Assembly (NCBI RefSeq): GCF_005938655.1
Contig: NZ_VCQT01000046.1
Span: forward strand, 310,001-374,000
DNA: 64,000 bases
Source: Alloalcanivorax gelatiniphagus
GTDB lineage: Bacteria > Pseudomonadota > Gammaproteobacteria > Pseudomonadales > Alcanivoracaceae
Direction of reading: 5' to 3'
The position numbers were made by a program, and so were the translations under genes. Below are positions 1 to 7,281 of the stretch, one piece after another; the first letter of the stretch is position 1, and every line of letters begins with the position of its first letter. Below the pieces are notes generated by a model. That model was not told the origin of the DNA and did no database searches. It was given only the letters and a program-made list of their open reading frames with translations.

Positions 1-1299
1 CGACAGGAACGAGGGACGGCTGGTACCGAGCACGCCGGTCAGGTCCACCTGCTTGTCCAGGCGGAACATGGAGCGGAACAGGTTCTTCTCCTCGATGCCG
101 CAGAAGCCCGGGAAAAAACCGCAACCGCGGCCCTGGCTGTTGCTCATGATGCCGGCGTTGTAGGGCGCGTTGGGGATATAGGCCAGCTCGGTGCTGAACA
201 CCACGTCCAGGGACTGGAAGTAGTTATTGGCGGACACCCCGAACACATCGATATACGGATAGATGAACTCACCCGCTTCGCCCGGCCCACCTTCATAGGT
301 GCCCTCGTAGGGGCCCCGGAAAAGCTCCGGAGCGGCGTTGTTGGTGGCCGGGTTGGGGTTGGCCACCGGGTTCGGGTTGGGGCCGTGGAACCAGGCCAGG
401 GAGTAACCCCAGTCACCGGCCAGGCCGTTCCAGCGCAGACCGTAGGAGTCGTCGTCCATGTCCGCGTCCGGGTGGTGATAGTTGTAGCGCACGTTGGCGC
501 CGAACGGCGCGGTGGCGAACGGTACGCCCCGGTTGGGTTGGTTGGCCCAGCGGCCACCTTCCACATCGTAGCTGTTGCCCCGGTCTTCCTCGTCGTTGAG
601 CCGGCCGGGAATGTAGATCAGCTGCAGGCTGCCACCGGCGTCGTCGAAGCGCTGGGTCAGATTGACCATATTGAGCGGCTTGCGCAGTTCTTCGTTCTCC
701 GGCTCCAGGAACGAGCGCCAGCGGAAATCGTAACCGTGGATCACGTCCATCAGCTGGAAGAAGTCGGTCTCGCCCCAGACCACCTGCTGGCGGCCGATCT
801 TCAGGTTGAGGCTGTCGGTGAGATCCCCTTGCAGCCAGAACTCACGCAGTTGCTCGTCGTCGTAGCTGTCGTCGATCAGGTCCACGGAGGATTCCGATAC
901 ACCGCCGGTGCGTGCCCAGGCGTCGGCCACGTCCTGCACATCGTCCAGGTAGCTGGTGGACGCTTCCCGGGACACCCGGCCGGTGGCTTTGAAACGCACC
1001 GCGCCGAAGTCGCGGAAAATATTGAGTTTGCCCACCGTGCGCACCATCGACAGGTCGCCCCGGTAATCGCCTTCCTGACGACCATCCAGACCATTGGGTC
1101 CGGGCCCGATCAGCGTCGGGTTCTCCAGGTTCCAGGACAGGTACTGGCGGGCGTAGCCGCTGATTTCCCAGTCCTTGGTGAGCCAGTTATCGTCGTCGGC
1201 ATGGACCGTGGAGGTCGCCGCCAAAGCGGCGACCAGAGCCAACCGGCCCGGCAGGCGCCGCTCCGGTCTATACGATTTCTTATTGTTGAATCCATACAT
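1..1299 (-). CDS. DUF1302 family outer-membrane protein (partial, C-terminus beyond window)
   Basis: The reading frame is open from ATG at 1299 down to base 1, giving 433 residues with no stop, so the gene continues outside the window. The N-terminus is basic, followed by a hydrophobic stretch and a likely signal-peptidase site after TVHA (about residue 34). The mature part begins with an aromatic, polar segment (WEISGYARQYLSW) and has the alternating, Asp/Gly-rich character of a beta-barrel; the motif KIGRQQVVWGETDFFQLMD is typical of DUF1302 proteins. DUF1302 proteins co-occur with YCF48 and MMPL genes in hydrocarbon and steroid degraders. It follows the MMPL gene by 33 bp as the distal gene of the operon beginning at 6819. 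A role in passage of hydrophobic substrates across the outer membrane is inference. Confidence 0.85.
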   Translation of the reverse strand, partial: MYGFNNKKSYRPERRLPGRLALVAALAATSTVHADDDNWLTKDWEISGYARQYLSWNLENPTLIGPGPNGLDGRQEGDYRGDLSMVRTVGKLNIFRDFGAVRFKATGRVSREASTSYLDDVQDVADAWARTGGVSESSVDLIDDSYDDEQLREFWLQGDLTDSLNLKIGRQQVVWGETDFFQLMDVIHGYDFRWRSFLEPENEELRKPLNMVNLTQRFDDAGGSLQLIYIPGRLNDEEDRGNSYDVEGGRWANQPNRGVPFATAPFGANVRYNYHHPDADMDDDSYGLRWNGLAGDWGYSLAWFHGPNPNPVANPNPATNNAAPELFRGPYEGTYEGGPGEAGEFIYPYIDVFGVSANNYFQSLDVVFSTELAYIPNAPYNAGIMSNSQGRGCGFFPGFCGIEEKNLFRSMFRLDKQVDLTGVLGTSRPSFLS

Positions 1300-1332
1300 G
1301 GCAATTACCCCGTGTTGTTGCTCGATGGCGTT

Positions 1333-3729
1333 TTATTTACTCGTTGACAAAGAAGCCGATTCCACCGATGTCTTGGACTCGGCGTTTTGTTTCGGCGGAT
1401 CGAAAATGAAAGCGGGCTTGAGAATGCGCACCAGCGACGGCATCACCAGCAGCGACGTGAACGCCGACACCAGCAGCCAGAGGCCGATCAGCATCCCCAT
1501 CTCGGCCTGGAAGCGCAGCGAGGAAGCGGCCCACAGCAGCACCCCGGCGGCCAGCGTCACCGAGGTGAGCAGCACGCCCCGGCCGGCGGAAAACAGCGCC
1601 TGGCGGATGGCATCGCGGGGGTCCGCGTCCGGGTACTTCTCCAGGTATTCCTTGATCGAATCGACGATATAGAAGGCGTAGTCCACCCCCAGGCCGATCC
1701 CCAGGGCCACCACCGGCAGGGTGCTGATGCTCATGCCGATGCCCTGCCAGGCCATGAACGCGAAGGTCACCACGTTGGAGATCAGCACCGGCACGATGAA
1801 GAACACACCGCTGGCGGAGGAGCGATAAACCAGCAGGCAGGACACGATCACCACCAGCAGCGCCAGGGCGATGGCCTCGATCTGGTCGGACAGCAGCACC
1901 TCGTTGATGGCGGCGGTGATGCCCATCGAACCGCCGGCCATGCGGATCTTGAAACCGTCCAGCGGGTTCTCGTCGATAAAGTGCTTAATCTGATAGATCG
2001 CCTGGCGCAGGGTGTCGCCGCGCCGGTCGCGCAGCATCAGCAGCACCGAGCCGTTCTGGAACAGCGGGTCGGCGAACTGGGCCAGGTCGTCCGGCGCCGC
2101 GCCCTGCATATAGAAGCTGATCAGCTCGCCGTTCTCGATCTGCGAAGCGCCCAGTTCCCGGTAGCGCGGATTGCCTTCGTACAGGTTGCGGCGCACGTCC
2201 ACCACGATGTCCGCCAGGGACACGCTGCCGCCCACCTGGGGCAGCCGTTCCATGCGGCGCTGGAAGCGTTGCATCCAATCCAGGGCATCGACCCGCTTGA
2301 GGGCGTCGGTGCGGTCCCCTTCCAGCACCACGAACATCTGCTCGGTGCCCGGATAACGCTTATTAATCAGCGCGCTGTCCTGATTGAAGCTCGCCTGCGG
2401 CCACAGGATCGGCGAGCCAGGCGCCGCGTCACCGATGGTCAGCCCGGTGGCCTTGGCCAGCAGCAACGCCACCAGAATGATGGTCACCGGCAGCACCATA
2501 TAGGCGCCCCGGCCGGCGGCCAGCCGATAGGCCACGCCCAGCACCGCGTCGAGAATGAAGCGCAGGTTCAGCGGATGGGCGTAGCGCAGCGGCACCTTCA
2601 CCCAGCTCAGCAGCACCGGCGTCAGCACCACCGCGGAGAACATGATGGTCATCACCCAGATGGCGCCGATGATGGACACCTTCTGCAGCAACGGAATCGG
2701 CGTGAGCAGCACACACAGAATGGCGCCGGCATCGGAAATCAGCCCCAGCAGGCCGGGCCGGAACAGCTCCTTCATGGTGGCTTCCGCCGCCGCCCGGGGC
2801 GCCAGGCCGTCGCCGTCACAGATATCGTCGAAGCGTGTGATCAACTGCACCGAGTGGCTGAAGCAGCGGGCGGTAATGATAAAGGCCACCACGATCACCA
2901 ACGGGTCGAAGTTGAAACCCAGCATCACGCCGATGGCCAGCGCCCAGATCGCCGACACGGTACCGCTGAGCAGGGGCAGCAAAGCGCCGCGCCAGGTGCG
3001 GTTGAGCAGGAACAGGGCCAGCAGCATGGACCCCAGCGACAGCAGCGCGATCACCACGGTTTCATCCAGATAGTGATCCACCCAGCCGTACAGGATCGGC
3101 TCGCCCACCAAGTGATAGGACACCTGATCCGGGATCGGCGAGGCATCGAAGATGGCGTTGATCTGCGGAAAGATTTTTCCGTAATCCACCTTCTGGTCGT
3201 AGAAATCCACCTGGATCAGCGCGGACTCCAGATCCCGGTCCACGTAGATGCCATACACCAGCGGGTTATTGATCACCGCCTCGCGCAGTTGGCGGATACC
3301 GGCGGCATCGGCGGGCACGTCCGGCCACATCAGCGGCAGGCTCTCGATGCCCATGGAGGAGGCGTTAACGGACTTCAGTTTGCGTGAGGCCAGCGAGACG
3401 ATCTGAAACGGATTGACGCCGCTGACCTTGGCCAGCTCCCGGGTGACACGCTGGATTTCCGCGAGGACGGCCGGCTGAAAAATTTCGCCGTCCTCACTTT
3501 TCACCACGATGGTGACCTTGTTGCTGCCACCGAAGGTCTCCTTGTACTGCTCGTGAACCTCCACGTAGGGATGCCCCTTGGGCACCATGTCGCTGAACAC
3601 GGTGCGCACGTCGATGCGCAGCAGCACCAGCGACATCAACAGGGTGATGCCCATAATCAAAGCCACCACCAGACGACGGTGACGAATGCACAGCTCGGAC
3701 AGGCCGATGGCGAAACGGCTCATTGACAT
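1333..3729 (-). CDS. MMPL/RND-superfamily exporter
   Basis: 798 residues. One transmembrane helix near the N-terminus is followed by a large soluble loop, a block of about five helices (residues ~220-410), a second soluble loop and a final helix block ending near residue 780: the duplicated RND/MMPL topology. The C-terminal block has the charged and glycine-rich helix motif GIGLGVDYAFYIVDSIKEYL, usual for MMPL transporters. The start overlaps the stop of the YCF48 gene by one base (TAATG), so the two are translationally coupled. In the family these inner-membrane proteins move lipids or hydrophobic compounds using the proton gradient. With YCF48 and DUF1302 it probably forms an envelope-spanning system; direction and substrate are unknown. 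Confidence 0.9.
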   Translation of the reverse strand: MSMSRFAIGLSELCIRHRRLVVALIMGITLLMSLVLLRIDVRTVFSDMVPKGHPYVEVHEQYKETFGGSNKVTIVVKSEDGEIFQPAVLAEIQRVTRELAKVSGVNPFQIVSLASRKLKSVNASSMGIESLPLMWPDVPADAAGIRQLREAVINNPLVYGIYVDRDLESALIQVDFYDQKVDYGKIFPQINAIFDASPIPDQVSYHLVGEPILYGWVDHYLDETVVIALLSLGSMLLALFLLNRTWRGALLPLLSGTVSAIWALAIGVMLGFNFDPLVIVVAFIITARCFSHSVQLITRFDDICDGDGLAPRAAAEATMKELFRPGLLGLISDAGAILCVLLTPIPLLQKVSIIGAIWVMTIMFSAVVLTPVLLSWVKVPLRYAHPLNLRFILDAVLGVAYRLAAGRGAYMVLPVTIILVALLLAKATGLTIGDAAPGSPILWPQASFNQDSALINKRYPGTEQMFVVLEGDRTDALKRVDALDWMQRFQRRMERLPQVGGSVSLADIVVDVRRNLYEGNPRYRELGASQIENGELISFYMQGAAPDDLAQFADPLFQNGSVLLMLRDRRGDTLRQAIYQIKHFIDENPLDGFKIRMAGGSMGITAAINEVLLSDQIEAIALALLVVIVSCLLVYRSSASGVFFIVPVLISNVVTFAFMAWQGIGMSISTLPVVALGIGLGVDYAFYIVDSIKEYLEKYPDADPRDAIRQALFSAGRGVLLTSVTLAAGVLLWAASSLRFQAEMGMLIGLWLLVSAFTSLLVMPSLVRILKPAFIFDPPKQNAESKTSVESASLSTSK

Positions 3730-4700
3730 TATTTTTTCTCCTCCGCCGGCCAGGCGGTCCAGGTGTTCCCGCTCACCAGGCCCAGGTCTTCCCCGGTAAC
3801 CACCAGCCCCCGGGCCACGGGCAGCGCCCGGGTGTGATAGCCGTTACTGAAACCACGGGCCGCCAGCGGCGACCAATGGCGCCCCTGATCGGAGGCCAGC
3901 AGCACGCCGCCGGCCCCCACCGCCAGCCAGCGCCGGCCGTCGTAAACCACGTCGTAGAGATGTTCATGGGTGCCGCTGTCCACCGGCTGCCAGGAGACGC
4001 CGGTGTCCTCGGTGAGATAGATGCGGCCCTGGTTGCCCACGGCCACGCCGCGCGGCCCGTGAAAGGCCACTGCCTGCAGGGTTTCGCCCTGCAGTTCACG
4101 GCGCTGCCAGGTCTGGCCCTGGTCGTTGGACTGGAACAGGTTGCCGAATTCGGCGGCGATCCAGAGGCTGCCATCATCGGCCCGGGCGATGTCGTTGAGG
4201 CCCACGTCGGTGTCCAGGCTCAGGGCCTGCCAGGGGCCCTGCCCATCGCCGCGAAAGATCACGCCCATCTCGCCGGTGATCCAGAACGCCTGGTTCAGGT
4301 AGTGCACGCTGATCAGCTTGCCGGCGAAGTCGGACACCGGCAGTTTCTCCCCTTGCCAGCCGTTGCCGTCGTCGACGAACACCCACCCCTGGTTGCCCAC
4401 CGCCACCACGCGGCCGTCCCCTTCGGCGATGCCTTGCAGGTTCACCGGCTGTTGCAGTGCCAGCCGATGCCAGTGGCCGTCGGCGTCGCGGCTCAGCACG
4501 GTGCCGGCGTTGCCGGCGAACCAGAGCGCGCCGTTACCGTCGCCGGCCACATCCAGGAAATGATCCCGGGGCTCCACCAGCGGCTGCGGCAGCGGCAGCG
4601 GCTCCACCGTGGGTTTCACAAAGGCCGCCGCGTAACCCAGGCCGACAACGATGGCCCAGGGTGCGATACGGGCGACCCAGCTCAGCAGCTTAGCGATCAT
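3729..4700 (-). CDS. YCF48-family beta-propeller protein
   Basis: 323 residues. An N-terminal hydrophobic helix (residues ~8-28, signal anchor or signal peptide) precedes repeated blade motifs such as GNAGTVLSRDADGHW, GNQGWVFVDDGNGW, GEMGVIFRGDGQGPW, GNQGRIYLTEDTGVSW and GAGGVLLASDQGRHW. These glycine/aspartate/tryptophan repeats are characteristic of YCF48 (photosystem II stability factor HCF136-like) propellers. It probably faces the periplasm and acts as an assembly or scaffold partner of the MMPL exporter encoded next. Its first 11 bases overlap the end of the HMG-CoA lyase-like gene. Confidence 0.88.
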   Translation of the reverse strand: MIAKLLSWVARIAPWAIVVGLGYAAAFVKPTVEPLPLPQPLVEPRDHFLDVAGDGNGALWFAGNAGTVLSRDADGHWHRLALQQPVNLQGIAEGDGRVVAVGNQGWVFVDDGNGWQGEKLPVSDFAGKLISVHYLNQAFWITGEMGVIFRGDGQGPWQALSLDTDVGLNDIARADDGSLWIAAEFGNLFQSNDQGQTWQRRELQGETLQAVAFHGPRGVAVGNQGRIYLTEDTGVSWQPVDSGTHEHLYDVVYDGRRWLAVGAGGVLLASDQGRHWSPLAARGFSNGYHTRALPVARGLVVTGEDLGLVSGNTWTAWPAEEKK

Positions 4701-5613
4701 CGCCCTGCCCTCCCCCGGTCTTGGCGTATTGACCGCTCAGCCAGCGGAACGCCTTGCCGCCCAGGGTGGCGCCGGTGAGGCGCTCCGCTTCACGCACCAC
4801 CGGCACCAGATCCAGCACCTGAATGCCGGTATCGAAGCCCATGCTTTGCAGCATCAGCGCCACGTCCTCGGTGGCCACGTTGCCGCTGGCCCCCGGCGAG
4901 AACGGGCAGCCGCCCAGGCCGCCAATGGAAGCGTCGAACTCGCGCACGCCGGCCAGCACGGCGGCGTGGATATTGGCCAGCGCCATACCCCGGGTATCGT
5001 GGAAATGGCAGGACACCCGCGCCACCTCCACCTGCTCCAGCAGCAGACCCAGCACCGCGTCCACCTTGGCCGGGTCGGCGGCGCCAATGGTATCGGCGAC
5101 GATCACCTTGCCGGCGCCGGCGTCGTTCATGCGCTTGCCGTAATGGGCCACCACCCGCGGGGCCACCGGCCCCTCGAACGGACATTCGAAAGCCACCGCC
5201 AGATAGGCCTGGGCATTGACGCCCTCGTCGGCGGCCCGCGCCACGATCTGCTCGCAGACCTCGGCGGTGCGCTCCAGGGACATGTTGATGTTCTTGCGGT
5301 TCATGGTCTCGGTGACCGAGAGCACCACGTTGACGGTGCGCGCGCCGGCGGCCACCGCCCGTTCATAGCCCTTCATGTTGGGCACCAGGGCGGCGTACTG
5401 AATGCGTTCCGGCGACGGCAGCCGGGGAAACAGGTCCTCGGTGCCGGCCATTTGCGGCACCGCCTTGGGCGACACGAAACTGCCGGCTTCCATGAAGCGC
5501 AGGCCGGCACCGGCCAGTGCCTGTGCCAGCTGCAACCGTTCGTCCACGGTCAGGGTCTTGCCCTGGCTTTGCAGGCCGTCGCGCAGCCCCACTTCATTGA
5601 TGCGGATATCCAT
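4690..5613 (-). CDS. Hydroxymethylglutaryl-CoA lyase family protein
   Basis: 307 residues, the usual length for HMG-CoA lyase. The TIM-barrel motif RDGLQ lies near residue 11, the metal-binding FHDTRGMALANI near residue 200, and the catalytic-cysteine loop GGLGGCPFSPGASGN near residue 233. The start has a strong ribosome site (AGGAGGGG). The family cleaves 3-hydroxy-3-methylglutaryl-CoA to acetyl-CoA and acetoacetate in leucine and acyclic terpene catabolism, but close relatives cleave other 3-hydroxy-acyl-CoAs. No leucine-pathway genes are adjacent. The neighbours (CoA-transferase, FadH-like reductases, hydrophobic-compound exporter) suggest a branched or terpenoid-like substrate, so I do not assign a gene symbol. 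Confidence 0.85.
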   Translation of the reverse strand: MDIRINEVGLRDGLQSQGKTLTVDERLQLAQALAGAGLRFMEAGSFVSPKAVPQMAGTEDLFPRLPSPERIQYAALVPNMKGYERAVAAGARTVNVVLSVTETMNRKNINMSLERTAEVCEQIVARAADEGVNAQAYLAVAFECPFEGPVAPRVVAHYGKRMNDAGAGKVIVADTIGAADPAKVDAVLGLLLEQVEVARVSCHFHDTRGMALANIHAAVLAGVREFDASIGGLGGCPFSPGASGNVATEDVALMLQSMGFDTGIQVLDLVPVVREAERLTGATLGGKAFRWLSGQYAKTGGGQGDDR

Positions 5614-5622
5614 GGTCCCCTC

Positions 5623-6819
5623 CTATCCGATCACGCCCTGGGCCATGAGCTCCTCGACTTGCGACTCGCTGTAACCGAGCGCACGCAGGACCTCACGGGT
5701 GTGTTGGCCAAGACCGGGCGGGGTGGTGAAGGCTTCCTCGGAATCCACCGACAGCTTGATCGGATTACCCGGCGCCTTGACCGCGCCGCCGTCGCTCTGC
5801 GGAATGTCCACCACCATGTTGCGGAACAGCACCTGGGGATCACTGAGCGCTTCGGAGAATTTGTTCACCGGCGCGCAGGGGATGCGCGCGCTGGACAGCA
5901 GATCCACCCAATGGGCGGTGGTGTTGGTGACCAACAGTTCCTTGAGGATGCCGTTGATCTTGTCCTTGTCGGCGAAGCGGCCGGGCTGGGTTTTGTACTT
6001 TTCATCGCGCAGTTCAGCGATGTCGAGCAGCGCCACCAGGTTGTCCCAGAAGCTGTCGAAGATCACCGCGATGATCACGAAGCCATCGCTGGTCGGGAAG
6101 GCGTCGTAGGGCACATGCACGAAGTGGGAATTGCCGATCGGCTTGGGATCATCGCCGCTCAGGAAATACATGGTGGCCATGTAGTTGAGCATGGAGATCT
6201 GGCAATCCAGCATGGAGATATCCACGTGCTGGCCGTAGCCCCGTTTCTCCCGGGCGTGCAGCGCGGACAGCACGCCCATGACGGCGAACATGCCGCCGCC
6301 CAGATCGCCGATGGGAATGCCGGCGCGGGCCGGATGGTCCTGGTCGTGGCCGGTGATCGACATGCCACCGCCGATGCCCTGCACCACCTGATCAAACGCC
6401 GGCCGCTGGAAGTTGGGCCCGGCCTGACCAAAGCCGGTCACGGAGCAGGTGATGATGCGAGGATTGATCTTGGAAAGATGGTCGAAATCGATCTTCAGTT
6501 TGGCGGGAACGCCGGCGGAAAAGTTGTCGAGGACAATGTCCGCGTCTTTCACCAGGTCATAGAAAACCTGCAGACCCGCCTCGCTTTTCAGGTCGATACA
6601 GACGCTTTTCTTGTTGCGGTTCAGGGTAAGAAAGTAAGCGCCCTGACCGCCGTAGGAATTGTTCGGGTCTTTTGCAAGCAGGCTACGGGTGCCCTCGCCT
6701 TTAAGGGGCTCAACCTTGACGGAATCGGCGCCGAGGTCGGCGAGAATCATGCCGGCGTAGGGACCGGAAAGCATGTGCGTCAGATCGAGAATCCGGACGC
6801 CTTCTAATGGTTTTGTCAT
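5623..6819 (-). CDS. CaiB/BaiF family (class III) CoA-transferase
   Basis: 398 residues, full length for family III CoA-transferases. The N-terminus LEGVRILDLTHMLSGPYAGM and the GADSVKVEPLKGEGTR segment are diagnostic. The catalytic aspartate is expected in the HVDISMLDCQ region (about residue 200). Members transfer CoA between acyl-CoA and free acids such as carnitine, bile acids, formate or oxalate. This is the first gene of the minus-strand operon; a sigma-54 promoter sequence lies 47-61 bases upstream of the start codon. The substrate is not readable from sequence. Confidence 0.9.
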   Translation of the reverse strand: MTKPLEGVRILDLTHMLSGPYAGMILADLGADSVKVEPLKGEGTRSLLAKDPNNSYGGQGAYFLTLNRNKKSVCIDLKSEAGLQVFYDLVKDADIVLDNFSAGVPAKLKIDFDHLSKINPRIITCSVTGFGQAGPNFQRPAFDQVVQGIGGGMSITGHDQDHPARAGIPIGDLGGGMFAVMGVLSALHAREKRGYGQHVDISMLDCQISMLNYMATMYFLSGDDPKPIGNSHFVHVPYDAFPTSDGFVIIAVIFDSFWDNLVALLDIAELRDEKYKTQPGRFADKDKINGILKELLVTNTTAHWVDLLSSARIPCAPVNKFSEALSDPQVLFRNMVVDIPQSDGGAVKAPGNPIKLSVDSEEAFTTPPGLGQHTREVLRALGYSESQVEELMAQGVIG

Positions 6820-6865
6820 ATGTCGTCAGCATGTTGTGTTTGTTGAAGGGTCTGCCCTCCCTATC

Positions 6866-6880
6866 GCAAACACGGTGCCA
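6866..6880 (-). promoter_or_regulatory. Sigma-54 (-24/-12) promoter for the CaiB operon
   Basis: On the minus strand the sequence TGGCACCGTGTTTGC has GG (6879-6878) and GC (6867-6866) separated by exactly 10 bases, the strict sigma-54 spacing. It matches consensus TGGCACG-N4-TTGC at all but one informative base. A start near 6854 would leave a leader of about 35 bases. Such promoters need an enhancer-binding protein. Confidence 0.72.
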
Positions 6881-6980
6881 ACTTTTCCAAAACCCACCGC
6901 CGATTGATTAGACGCCTGTTTTTAAAGTCTTTTTTACAATGGCGGCGCGGCGCACCCCAAGCGCCCCCGGACAACCGGCG

Positions 6981-7096
6981 CTTTCATTCGGAAATCACCA
7001 CCTTTCAGCCTGAAAGAAAAACCGCCGCCGCCCGGACGGCCGCCTGAACGCCGGGGCGCGGCGGCCACGCCACCGCCAGCACGTTCAATTTGAAAG
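6981..7096. promoter_or_regulatory. Candidate enhancer sites: inverted repeats CKTTCA-N3-TGAAAG
   Basis: Two clear 15-bp inverted repeats are CTTTCAGCCTGAAAG (7002-7016) and CGTTCAATTTGAAAG (7082-7096). A weaker third copy (CTTTCATTCGGAAAT, 6981-6995) starts 21 bp, two helical turns, before the first, and a lone TGAAAG lies at 7111. They sit roughly 130-155 bp upstream of both predicted sigma-54 start points, the usual range for enhancer-binding-protein sites. The protein is not encoded in this window. Confidence 0.55.
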
Positions 7097-7194
7097 GCCT
7101 CTATGCCCTCTGAAAGACGCCGGGCCCCGGGTCCGACCCCGCCTTTTTTGGAAAAAGGCTTGTGATTCATCCGGTTATTTCAATATCGCCAAAC

Positions 7195-7210
7195 TGGCAT
7201 GTGTCTTGCC
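7195..7210 (+). promoter_or_regulatory. Sigma-54 (-24/-12) promoter for the reductase operon
   Basis: TGGCATGTGTCTTGCC has GG (7196-7197) and GC (7208-7209) separated by exactly 10 bases and is preceded by C, matching YTGGCAYG-N4-TTGC. A start near 7221 leaves a leader of about 60 bases to the ATG at 7282. The rest of the 462-base gap holds the inverted repeats and no convincing gene. Confidence 0.75.
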
Positions 7211-7281
7211 CTTTCCCTTGTCACCGCCGCCCTTTTCATCCGGCGCCGATTCAATAACAGCAACAAAAGGAAAGACACATC

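Noticed and set aside
1387-3387. A 666-codon open frame on the plus strand opposite the MMPL gene
   Set aside because: It is His/Gln/Gly-rich with no domain motif, as expected antisense to high-GC genes; the minus-strand frame has clear MMPL features.
4651-6807. A 718-codon open frame on the plus strand opposite the HMG-CoA lyase and CaiB genes
   Set aside because: Composition is antisense-like and it spans two well-supported minus-strand genes and their gap.
6934-7170. A 78-codon minus-strand frame in the sigma-54 intergenic region
   Set aside because: Low-complexity Gly/Arg sequence overlapping the inverted repeats, with no homology-like motif.
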